From the NCBI GenBank assembly GCA_963817135.1, contig CAWFNG010000019.1:310001-374000 (forward strand): a DNA stretch of 64,000 nt, read 5' to 3'. Numbering within the stretch: the first letter of the stretch is position 1; each line of letters starts with the position of its first letter. Below, piece after piece: positions 8,510-17,066 of the stretch. Source of the stretch: VAZQ01 sp963817135 (GTDB lineage: Bacteria > Pseudomonadota > Alphaproteobacteria > Rhizobiales > Xanthobacteraceae). Made by a program: the position numbers and the translations under genes. The notes beneath the pieces were generated by a model. The model saw nothing but the letters and a program-made list of their open reading frames with translations, ran no database searches and was not told where the DNA came from.

Positions 8510-9830
8510 ATGAGCATTCGCAAGCATCGCACCACGGCTCCGCCGCTCGACCCGGTCGCCGGCAACGGCCTGCTTGATCGTCGCGCGCTTCTGCGCGGCG
8601 GTGCCATGGTCGCCGGCGCGATGACGACCGGCACCGCGCTTACCGGCGCGGCCGCCGAACCGCTCCAGAACGATTCGTGGAGCCTGGAAATGGGCTCGGT
8701 CGTGCCGGCCTATCAGGTGCCCTCGCGGTTCGAGAAAGACGTGGTCCGCACGCGCAGCAATCCGAACAACGAATTCCGCAATTCGCACGCGCGCACCCCG
8801 CACCAACTGCTGCAAGGCACGGTGACGCCCAACGGGCTGTTCTTCTCAATTTCCCATTCCGGCCTGCCGGACATCGATCCGGCGCAGCACAAGCTCGTTA
8901 TCCACGGGTTGGTGAAGCAGCCGCTGGTTTACACGGTGGAGTTCGTTGTCACGTTATCCGATGGTCACGCGCATGCACTTCATCGAGTGCAGCGGCAATT
9001 CGGCGCCGATGTTCTCCAGCGAGCCGCTGCAGGTCACCGCCCAGGCGATACACGGCCTTGTCTCGAATGCCGAATGGACCGGGGTGCTCCTGTCAACGCT
9101 CCTGGAGGAAACCGGCATCGACCCGAAGGCGAAATGGCTGCTTGCCGAAGGCGCCGATTCCTTGGCGCTCCATCGCAGCGTGCCGATCAAGAAGGCGTTG
9201 GATGACGCCATGATCGCGGTTTATCAGAACGGCGAGCGCCTCCAGCCGGGCAACGGCTACCCGATGCGCCTGCTCTTGCCCGGCTACCAGGGCAACATGA
9301 ACGTCAAGCACGTGCGCCGGATCAAGCTCATCGACCAGCCGGCCATGAGCTTCTTCGAGTCCAAGACCTACTCACAGATCCTGCCGAACGGCAAGATGTG
9401 GCTGTTCCATTTCACCCAGGAGGTCAAATCCTTCATCACCCATCCCTCTTTCGGCCACTCGCTGAAAGGGACGGGCTTCTACGAGATTTCCGGCGTCGCC
9501 TATTCCGGCAATGGACGCATCTCCAGGGTCATGGTCTCGGCGGACGGCGGCAAGAGCTGGTCACAGGCGGCGTTGCAGGAGCCGGTGCTGCCGAAGGCAT
9601 TCACGCGCTTCTGCGCGCCGTGGCGCTGGGATGGTCAGCCGGCAATTCTGCAGAGCCGCGCCTGGGACGAGGCCGGCAACGTGCAGCCGACCCGCGCCGA
9701 ATTCGTGGCCGCACGCGGCCAGACCGAGAAACCGGTGGCGACGCCGCTGGCGTTTCCCAATCAGCACTACAACAGCATTACGAGCTGGGGCATCGACAGC
9801 AAAGGGGAGATCAAGCATGTCTACGCGTAA
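8510..9830 (+). pseudogene. soxC: SoxC-like sulfite/sulfane dehydrogenase, molybdopterin subunit, one-base frameshift
   Basis: The start ATG 8510 follows AAGGAGAGG. The N-terminus has a Tat signal (DRRALLRGG, then a hydrophobic stretch). The protein is a sulfite oxidase-fold molybdoenzyme: the Mo-ligand cysteine is in HFIECSGNS, and dimerisation-domain motifs such as SADGGKSWS and CAPWRWDG follow. Reading breaks at about 8942: frame 1 gives YTVE and frame 2 continues SLSRYPMVTRMHFIEC, which together match the family. Removing one T from the TT at 8942-8943 restores a 439-codon gene. This is either a true inactivating mutation or a sequencing error. It overlaps the cytochrome gene by 14 bases, as in sulfite dehydrogenase operons. 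Confidence 0.85.
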
Positions 9831-10404
9831 GCTGCGCTTCGCCTTGTTCCTCTCCGTTTTGGGCCTTGCGTGCGCCTTCGGAGGGGGGACCGCCGCCGCC
9901 GAAACGCCGGGGCTTGGAAAGCCGATCAGCGAGGGCGATATCACGGCCTGGAACATCGATGTCCTGCCGGACGGCACTGGCCTGCCGCCCGGCAGCGGCA
10001 CGGCCAAGCAAGGCGCAGCGATCTATGCGCAGAAGTGCGCCCTATGCCACGGCGAGAAAGGCGTCAACCCGGCGCGCGGCGTCGTGCCGTTGGTCGGACC
10101 TTCCAAGTTCGACCGCATCGATACAATGAAGACCGTCCCCTACTACAAATACGCCACGACGCTGTTCGACGTCATGCGCCGATCGATGCCGTTCCCGACG
10201 CCGAAAACTCTCAGCAACGAAGAACTCTATGCCCTCAGCGCCTATATCCTCGCCCTCAACAAGATCATCGGCGAGGAGGAGGTGATGAACGCAAAGAGCC
10301 TTCCGCAGGTGAAGATGCCGAACCGGGATAATTTCATCGTGTGGGACCAGGACAAGATCGACTATCAGCCGGTTCCCTCGCCGGCAGAGACACACTGGCG
10401 GTGA
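9817..10404 (+). CDS. Mono-haem cytochrome c, partner of the SoxC/SorA-type dehydrogenase
   Basis: A 195-residue secreted protein with a clear signal peptide (cleavage near TAAAE) and one haem-binding motif CALCH near residue 72. Methionines in MRRSMPFP are candidate axial ligands. The start overlaps the end of the dehydrogenase gene, so the two are translationally coupled; the cytochrome should take electrons from sulfite or sulfane oxidation in the periplasm. True SoxD has two haems, so this resembles SorB or the N-terminal half of SoxD. If the upstream frameshift is real, this subunit has lost its partner. Confidence 0.85.
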   Translation: MSTRKLRFALFLSVLGLACAFGGGTAAAETPGLGKPISEGDITAWNIDVLPDGTGLPPGSGTAKQGAAIYAQKCALCHGEKGVNPARGVVPLVGPSKFDRIDTMKTVPYYKYATTLFDVMRRSMPFPTPKTLSNEELYALSAYILALNKIIGEEEVMNAKSLPQVKMPNRDNFIVWDQDKIDYQPVPSPAETHWR

Positions 10405-10545
10405 GCATGTTCTTCCGAGTTGTTGCCACTACCGGACTCATGCAGTGCAGCAAAAACGAATCAAGACTTAAGTTGACGGGCATCAAGCCGTAGCCACGAG
10501 TCCAGCGGGCCTCTCGCAATGCATCAATTTGCGGCCTGGGGAGTC

Positions 10546-10772
10546 AGCTCAGGGTCAGAGTTCGTCGCCCCGGCCGGTACGCCGAAAGACATCATCGGCT
10601 TACTCAACCGCGAGATAGTGAAGACCATTGCGAGCCGGACATGCGCGAACGGCTCGCGATGCTCGGTTACGAGCCGGTGGGCAGTACGCCGGAAGAATTC
10701 GGGCAACGAATCCAGACCGAGATTGCCACCTGGGCCAAGGTAATCAAGGCCGCGAATATTCGCCAGCAGTAA
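10546..10772 (+). pseudogene. 3' remnant of a Bug/TctC-type solute receptor
   Basis: Only the C-terminal part remains. FVAPAGTPKDIIGLLNREI is the conserved motif of tripartite tricarboxylate transporter receptors; after a one-base deletion near 10638 the frame continues from 10641 as MRERLAMLGYEPVGSTPEEF to the normal family end and TAA 10772. No signal peptide or N-terminal domain is present upstream. The break point and the missing 5' part mark it as a decayed gene. Confidence 0.8.
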
Positions 10773-10949
10773 ACGTCTGCCTCGGAACTTCCTTACATTG
10801 TACAAGCCCAATTTGGGGTATATGGTTCAACCCTCGTTGGAAATCGGCCGAAGCGATTTTGCCTCAACCGATACTTGCACGACGTGGGTGGCTCTGTGTA
10901 CGCGTATTGGAGCCGACAGGCAGGCATTTTCATGTAGCAGAGGCAGGCA

Positions 10950-11681
10950 ATGTTGCGCGATCGTGCGATCTCCTCATTGGTAGGCGCCATCGCTCTGCTG
11001 GCGAGCCTATCTCTAGTTGATCTGGCGCGAGCACAAAACACCCCGGCGCCCACGCCCGCTGTCGCCACTCCAATTGGAAAGGTCGTGTGGGCAAAAGGAG
11101 CGATTACCATCGAGCACGGCGACGCCGTGGTCGTTCAGGCAAACCTGCCCGCGAACGCCGGAGAGACCAAGGCGGGCGATCTCGTTTATAAAGGCGATAT
11201 CGTCTCAACGGGGGCGGACGGGGCGATAGGCATCACTTTCAGCGATGGGACCGCGTTCAACCTTTCGAGCAACGCCCGCATGGTCTTGAACGAGTTCGTC
11301 TATGACCCGAACGGCAAGTCGAACTCGACCTTCTTCAGTCTCTCCAAAGGAACCTTCACCTTCGTCGCTGGCAAGATCGCAAGGACCGGAGACATGAAGA
11401 TCGACACTCCGGTTGCCACCATGGGCATTCGCGGCACCACACCGCATGTCGAAATTTCATCTGACGGAAAAGTCATGTTCAACACGCTCATCGAGGACAA
11501 GAAGGCGATCGAAAAAATCCTCGCAGACGCTCCTGCGCCGCCGAAAAAGCCACAGCGCAGGACGGCCGCAAATCCCGGCACCACAGCATCACCCAGTGCA
11601 CTCGCCGTCCAGGTGGAGAAAAAGCCCGACATGCAGCTCGACAGCTACTACAGTATCAACATCAAAATTTGTAATTGCTGA
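10950..11681 (+). CDS. Secreted FecR-domain protein
   Basis: A 243-residue protein with an N-terminal signal peptide (cleavage after DLARAQ) followed by a FecR domain: VYKGDIVSTGADGAIGITF, FNLSSNARMVL and VATMGIRGTT are typical FecR strands. The C-terminal 60 residues are rich in proline, lysine and alanine and may be disordered. No FecI sigma factor or TonB receptor is next to it, so this is not a classical iron-signalling operon. Stand-alone periplasmic FecR proteins of this kind are common in Rhizobiales and have no assigned role. It lies between two decayed solute-binding genes. Confidence 0.85.
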   Translation: MLRDRAISSLVGAIALLASLSLVDLARAQNTPAPTPAVATPIGKVVWAKGAITIEHGDAVVVQANLPANAGETKAGDLVYKGDIVSTGADGAIGITFSDGTAFNLSSNARMVLNEFVYDPNGKSNSTFFSLSKGTFTFVAGKIARTGDMKIDTPVATMGIRGTTPHVEISSDGKVMFNTLIEDKKAIEKILADAPAPPKKPQRRTAANPGTTASPSALAVQVEKKPDMQLDSYYSINIKICNC

Positions 11682-11810
11682 GCGGCATTCGTCTCACAAA
11701 GTGCCGAAGTCCGGTCTCATCCAGCCAGGGCCGACGGGAACCTTGTCGGATCTCGTTCGAGAGAGTTGGGGGAGGTGGATGCGGTCCTCGAACCGGTGGG
11801 GGCGCATGCG

Positions 11811-12054
11811 GATCAATCCGTCTAAGACGGAGGGATTTCATCACGCTCGTTGGCGGCGCTGCGGCTGCTTGGCCGCTCGCCGTGCGCGCGCAGCAGCCCA
11901 CCCGGTTCGGCGCATCGGCGTGCCTGATGAAGGCCAGGCCGCGGAACCCAAATTCGGATGCTCCACGGCGTTCGCGCGCGGCTCGAATGGCGGCTTGATC
12001 ACGAGCTTCCGTGACTCTTGCCGGCAGGTAAACAAGAAATGCCAGCTAAATTAG
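11811..12054 (+). pseudogene. 5' remnant of an ABC_sub_bind-type solute-binding protein
   Basis: LRRRDFITLVGGAAAAWPLA followed by VRAQQ is the typical signal peptide of this substrate-binding family. The next residues are split between frames (AHPVRRIGV is in a different frame from the signal peptide) and homology fades within about 40 residues. The intact-length relative at 12229-13231 on the other strand begins with the same RRREF..LLGG pattern, so this is a small truncated paralogue. Confidence 0.65.
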
Positions 12055-12112
12055 TACGCCCACTGCCAGGTCCGCCTCGGGGTCACAACGGCGGTTAAAT
12101 CAGCGCGCGCGC

Positions 12113-12150
12113 ATTTAGGTCTGCTTCACCTCAATCAGGCAGACCTAAAT
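12113..12150. repeat. Perfect 12-bp inverted repeat
   Basis: ATTTAGGTCTGC at 12113-12124 pairs with GCAGACCTAAAT at 12139-12150 across a 14-base loop. It lies between two decayed solute-binding genes that point towards each other. It could be a bidirectional terminator or the relic end of a mobile element; there is no T-run. Confidence 0.6.
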
Positions 12151-12228
12151 TCAAGCTGATTGATTCGCCCGAGAAGTGCCACAAGCGGCCGTGAGCAGAT
12201 GCAGCAACGTGCGTGAACAAAGTTGCGG

Positions 12229-13231
12229 CTACTCGATCACCTCGTCGGCGGTCGCGAGCAATGTCGGCGGCACGGTGATGCCGAGCATCCTGGCCGTCTC
12301 GGCGTTGATGACCAGCTCGAACTTGGACGCCTGCACGACCGGCAAGTCCGCGGGCTTGGTGCCTTTGAGGATGCTGCCGACATTGACGCCCATCTGACGA
12401 AACGCATCCACAATGTTGGCTCCGTAGCTCATTAACCCACCGGCTTCTACAATTTCGCGGGTACCAGATGTCATGGGGACCACATGGCGCGTCGCCAGGG
12501 TGGCAAGTTGCACGCGCCGGCTGGTGAGAAAAGGATCGAGGCCGACGAAAAGCGCGTCGAGCCGCTCGCGTACAAACGTCGCGAAGGCCACATTGATCTC
12601 GTGGCTAGTGCTGGCATTGAGGACCTGGATTTGTAGCCCCATGGCGCGGGCGGCTGTCTCCACGTCTCGCAACGTGGTCTCCGTGGACGTAGTATTGGCC
12701 GGATTGACGAGCACGGCCACGCGAATGGCAGCGGGCAGAAGTTCACGCAGGAGTTCCAGCCGCTTTGCCACCAACTCAGACGTCAAAAAATTGATACCCG
12801 TCAAGTTGCTGCCCGGCTGGGCGAGGCTTGTGACAAGACCGAGTTCTGACTGGGTCTTCGGCGACACCGAACACGATTGGGATCGTCGTGGTTGCCGCCT
12901 TGGCCGCGAACGCCGCGACAATTCCGCTCGCAGAGATGACGGCGACCTGTCGGCGAACCAATTCAGCCGCCAACTCCGGCAGTCGATCGAATTGACCGTC
13001 GGCGAAGCGGTACGCGAACGTCACATTCTCGCCCTCGACATAACCTGTGTCTTTGAGGCCTTTGTGGAATGCGCGCAGAAGATACTCGGTCGTACCAAGC
13101 GATCTGGGATCGAGGAACCCAATCACTGGCATCGCTGCCTGCTGCGCGCGCGCGGCGAGCGGCCACATGACCGCTGTACCACCGAGCAGCCTCACGAACT
13201 CACGTCGTCTTAATCGATGGAAGAACGGCAT
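12229..13231 (-). pseudogene. ABC_sub_bind-family solute-binding protein, one-base frameshift
   Basis: The start ATG 13231 gives MPFFHRLRRREFVRLLGG, a Tat-like signal ending in ARAQQ. The domain (MPVIGFLDPRS, GENVTFAYRFADG, TIPIVFGVAEDPV) is the common orphan substrate-binding family of Bradyrhizobiaceae. Near 12847 an extra base shifts the frame: GVAEDPV in one frame must join ELGLVTSLAQPGSNLTG in another. Correcting it gives 333 residues, the normal family length, ending at TAG 12229. No permease or ATPase gene is adjacent. It may be an inactivated gene or a sequencing error. Confidence 0.8.
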
Positions 13232-13581
13232 CTGACCCCACGAGCCAGGAGCACACGGCAGCATATCGAATTGGCAAGGATCAGTCAGCGGGGTGTGTCA
13301 GCCATTACGCAACCCAGCAAAGCCGCTAGAGTCCGGTTCGGGTCTTGGTTGTGTGAAAACGAAAAGTGCGCTTGGCAAGCATGGAATATTTCGAGCGAAT
13401 TGCACATCAAGAGAGTCAAAACATGCTAGGCGGATAATGCTCGATACCGAGCTGGAGAGTCATGTTTTTTTGCGCTGGCGCGGCCCCGATTGCATTCAGG
13501 AGTCGTTATAGTCCATGAACGCGCTCCTCAGCCCGAGCCTCGTCCCCCACTTCGCTTGACCCGGAAGGGAACAGCTCGCCC
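13232..13581. other. Intergenic interval without recognisable gene
   Basis: I see no gene. The stretch around 13331-13370 encodes, in several frames, peptides of the RFGSWLCENE kind that recur as spurious reading frames in Rhizobiales genomes, so it is probably a dispersed intergenic repeat. The base composition drops here and stays lower through the following island. Confidence 0.4.
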
Positions 13582-14424
13582 ATGTCGCATAACTCGCGCT
13601 ATAGCGAAAATCTTCCACAGCTTGCCGCCGAAGCCTACGAATTGTCTGCTGGCCAGTGCGGGGCCTGCGACTGCATGCGCTTTGGACCTACATACGCCTG
13701 GCGAGGGCATCCATCGGCGTCCCCGATCAGGCGTCGGGGCTGACAACACAGCTGAGCGATCTCTTTGCCGGCGGGCGTCGCGATGTGCTCATCGCCGGCT
13801 CGCAGGATACCGGCCTGCTGGCCCTCACCGCTCGCGCCGGGGCCGATCACGGCGTCAACATCGCCGTCCTGGACATTTGTGAAACTCCGTTGGAGCTCTG
13901 CCGCAGGTTCGCACGGAAATGGTCGCTGCCGATCGAGACCATCAGGCAGGATCTGCTCGATCTCAACCTTGAGCGGCTTTTCGACGTCGTGCTGGTGCAC
14001 TGCACGTTGCAGTTCATCGCGTCGGATCGTCGGGCCGACGCACTGGTCCGCATGCAGCGCGCGCTCCGTCCAGGCGGGCGGCTTGTAACTGTTCTTCAAT
14101 ACCAGCCGCCCCATCGACGGCGAATTAGCCCCGGAAGGCCGGGCCGGATATCCAAGCTGGGTGCTCGACGAATTGAAACGCCTCGATGTACCGCTGCCGG
14201 ATACCGACGCGGCCATGCGCGAGCGCTTCGAGGTTCACTCGCGCCATCGGGAAACGCGCGAGGGCAAGTATGCCGAGCCCAGCGAGGTCGAGGCGCTCCT
14301 GGATGCCAGCGGATACAAGGTCCACAGCTGCACCCGGGTCAACGTCGAGGTTGTTGGCCCGATGGCCAGCTTCCTGGCGAAGCTTTCGATGCGACAATTC
14401 ATGGCAGTCGCCGAGCCGAACTAG
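13582..14424 (+). pseudogene. Class I SAM methyltransferase, first of a tandem pair, two frameshifts
   Basis: Three frames must be joined. ATG 13582 opens MSHNSRYSENLPQLAAEAYE; at about 13672 a 4-base ATGC unit appears lost (an ATGCATGC in the ancestor would give CMHALW as in the paralogue); at about 14090 one extra base is present before FNTSRPIDGE. Correcting both gives 281 residues against 283 for the intact neighbour at 14580, with obvious similarity throughout (RALW/HALW..YIRLARASI, VL.AGSQDTGLL, CRR.A..WSLPI). The two breaks strongly suggest loss of function rather than sequencing error. The N-terminus has a CGACDC cysteine motif. Confidence 0.8.
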
Positions 14425-14579
14425 GCGAGCGATCCCAAGATTCAGATCAGACGCGGCGTCATTCCGGGGCGAGGCCGGAACGAAATGGGGAGGCTTCGCT
14501 GTTGTGTTTGAACGGCCGAAGGATTTCTCCTAATCTGCTGCCATGCAGCCGAATGTACCAATGAATCATGAAGTTACGG

Positions 14580-15431
14580 ATGTCGAACCAAATCGCCTTC
14601 CAGGAGAATCTCCCGCGACTTGCGGCGGATAACTTTGAAATCGCTAACAGCACCTGCCAGTCTTGCCAGCACATGCATGCGCTATGGCCATATATTCGCC
14701 TTGCGCGTGCGTCGATTGCAGCGGAAGATCCATCATCCTCTCCTCTTGATCCGGTCTTGGCGAGCCTTATCGCCGAAGGCCGCCGCAGCGTACTAGTCGC
14801 CGGTTCGCAGGATACGGGCTTGCTGGGACTGGTCGCGCGCGCGGGCGGCGCAGTCGGTCTAGACATCGTGATCCTCGATCGATGCGCAACCCCACTCGAG
14901 TCCTGCCGGCGCCTTGCCAGCGAGTGGTCGTTGCCGATCGCAACTGCGCATCAGGATTTGATGAACTTGGATGTATGGGACCGCTTCGACATCGTGCTCA
15001 TGCACGGCACGCTGCTTTATATCCCGTCCAACCGTCGTGTCGATGTTCTCGCTAGGCTACGGCGATCATTGCGCTCCGCTGGACGACTTGTTCTGCTTGT
15101 CACCATAAGCCCTCGAATTATTGGCAATCTCGCATTTGAAGCGCGCAACGGCTATGCAGATTGGGTTATCGCGGAATTGGAACGCCTCGCTATTCCGTTG
15201 CCGGAGGGACGCGAGGCACTCACCGCGCGCTTGCGCGTGCACGCCGAGACCCGGGAGCGCCGCGAAGGTGCGTTCTTTGAAATTAAAGAAGTTCACAGTC
15301 TGCTTGCATCCGCAGGACTTGCCATATGCCAATCGAAGGAGATCAGCGTGAGTCTTGCTGACCGAATGCAACGGTTCGTTTCAAAATTATCTGCGCAGCG
15401 ATTTCTTGTGATCGCCGAACCTGATGAATGA
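14580..15431 (+). CDS. Class I SAM-dependent methyltransferase-like protein with N-terminal CxxC
   Basis: A 283-residue protein. Residues about 75-185 form a Rossmann-like core: VLVAGSQDTGLLGLVARAG occupies the SAM-binding motif I position, VILDRCATPLESCRRL follows as motif II, and DIVLMHGTLLYI plus RSLRSAGRLVL are the later motifs. Motif I is unusual (AGSQDTG instead of ExGxGxG). The N-terminus has CQSC, a possible metal site, followed by HALWPYIRLARAS. The start ATG 14580 was chosen because it aligns with the start of the broken paralogue upstream; ATG 14568 is possible. The substrate is unknown. It may modify a product of the divergent CapK/decarboxylase genes, but that is inference. Confidence 0.75.
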   Translation: MSNQIAFQENLPRLAADNFEIANSTCQSCQHMHALWPYIRLARASIAAEDPSSSPLDPVLASLIAEGRRSVLVAGSQDTGLLGLVARAGGAVGLDIVILDRCATPLESCRRLASEWSLPIATAHQDLMNLDVWDRFDIVLMHGTLLYIPSNRRVDVLARLRRSLRSAGRLVLLVTISPRIIGNLAFEARNGYADWVIAELERLAIPLPEGREALTARLRVHAETRERREGAFFEIKEVHSLLASAGLAICQSKEISVSLADRMQRFVSKLSAQRFLVIAEPDE

Positions 15432-15491
15432 TGCTACGCCCATAGTCTGAATGCGCTGCGCGGAAGTGCCACAAGCTCAGCGGAACATTCT

Positions 15492-16871
15492 CTAAATCTC
15501 GCAACGAAAACCGGGTCTTTTCCGGCTCTGCCCCCAATCGATTTGCGCACGAGCCTTGACCTCAATGTCGAACTCTGGCCCGGCGGACTCTTGCAAAAAC
15601 GTCGTAACGGCAGCAACCTCGTCGGCATTGAGTTCAGAGCGACCGCCAAGCTCGACAATAATTTTGTCGAAGGCAGTCTGTCGAATGCGATATTCGGTAA
15701 AGTCGGCAAGCCTGGCCAGAGCATTGGTACGGATGTGAAAAGGGGAGAGTCGGCCGTCACGGTGCTTGATGACCCTGGTCGCTCGACCTTCCAGATTGTA
15801 GATTGCCTGCCCATTGTGCCCACACGGGCACTTGTCGCCCAAACAGGCAAGGTCACCCAGGTCATAGCGGATGAACGGTGTCGCGTATGAATGCAGAGGA
15901 GTGACGAGAACCTTTCCAAGGCTCATCCCGTCGATTTCAAACCTCCGATCGACAACTTCGACGATCACATTGCTGCTGGCGACATGATAGTAACCGGAAA
16001 ATTTGCTGCACTCGGCCCCGATCATGCCCACCTCTTCCGAGGAATAGTTAGCCCGAACAGGGATGCCGAGATCGGCAAACGTCTCGATAACCTTCGGATC
16101 AACATTTTCCGACAGCGGGATCCACATCGCAGTATGTCCCGCTTTCAGAAAGCCAAGATCGAATGAGGTGGAAATTATGTCGATGACCCTCCCGTTAGCT
16201 ACCAGATAGCCAACGTCATCTTTCTGCAATTCCCGAACGAGCTGGTGGCACTCCTCCCTGCTCAGGTTGAAGTATTCGATATGCTTGTTTTCGCCCGACT
16301 TGAAGAGTGGCGTTAGCGCTCCTATCCAAGATGTTTCTTTTTTCACAAAAATGCCGCCTTCTATGGGGGCATTAGCAGTTGTAACCCGCGTTCGATTGAG
16401 CGACAGATCGAGACCCTCCAGGAAGAATTGAGCAAGACTTCTGATGACATTATAATTGGCGTTGGCGTCAGAAACGAAGAACTGGACCGGGACTCCCGAT
16501 GACCCCGATGTGGCATGAACCCTGGTCGAAAGTCCGTCGGCTGCCCCCAGCAGCGGGCCTTCCGAGGCGACCTGTGTGCGCACGTCCTGCCGCGTGAGTA
16601 TCGGTAGCGAGGGGAGATCGATATCGGAAGCCTTCCTGTTGCCGATCCACGATCGCCAAAAGGCTGAGCGTTGAGTTGCGTGTTTGACGAGATTGCAAAG
16701 CTGTATTTGCTGCCAATGCTCGCGGGCCGACCGACTGCCGGTTTCGATCAGGGCGATTTCGGTGATGGCCGCAAGCATCCCTCTCGGGGGGGACCCCGGA
16801 TCAAGAATGGTCATCGGGGTTTTCGAATAGCCCCCGTTTCGCAGACGATATCCGGAGAAATCAAAAATCAT
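15492..16871 (-). CDS. CapK/PaaK-like adenylate-forming enzyme
   Basis: A 459-residue protein of the phenylacetate-CoA ligase/CapK branch of the ANL superfamily. The phosphate-binding loop is HATSGSSGVPVQFF, the adenine region YSSEEVGMIGAEC, then PFIRYDLGDLACLGDKCPCG, typical of this branch, with the cysteine pair found in CapK-like proteins. Such enzymes activate a carboxylate as acyl-adenylate and pass it to CoA, an amine or a carrier. The start at 16871 has no clear ribosome site; ATG 16814 is an alternative. It lies 195 bases behind a decarboxylase on the same strand, suggesting a joint pathway. The A+T content is higher than in the housekeeping genes. Confidence 0.82.
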   Translation of the reverse strand: MIFDFSGYRLRNGGYSKTPMTILDPGSPPRGMLAAITEIALIETGSRSAREHWQQIQLCNLVKHATQRSAFWRSWIGNRKASDIDLPSLPILTRQDVRTQVASEGPLLGAADGLSTRVHATSGSSGVPVQFFVSDANANYNVIRSLAQFFLEGLDLSLNRTRVTTANAPIEGGIFVKKETSWIGALTPLFKSGENKHIEYFNLSREECHQLVRELQKDDVGYLVANGRVIDIISTSFDLGFLKAGHTAMWIPLSENVDPKVIETFADLGIPVRANYSSEEVGMIGAECSKFSGYYHVASSNVIVEVVDRRFEIDGMSLGKVLVTPLHSYATPFIRYDLGDLACLGDKCPCGHNGQAIYNLEGRATRVIKHRDGRLSPFHIRTNALARLADFTEYRIRQTAFDKIIVELGGRSELNADEVAAVTTFLQESAGPEFDIEVKARAQIDWGQSRKRPGFRCEI

Positions 16872-17066
16872 ACGGTGGTCAAAAATTGATGTTGGTAGCT
16901 TTTGAAGTTGTCCGGTTTTCGTGGCACTTCATTTGTCCGCTTCGGGGTTCTTGAGCCTGGCCGGTTTTGGAAGCGGTGGACGCCCCGGCTGTCGTGGGGT
17001 TTCTTGATTCCCTATCCGAGGAATTCTAAAGAATCGGGGCTTAGGTTTTGGAGAGAGCAGTTTAAC

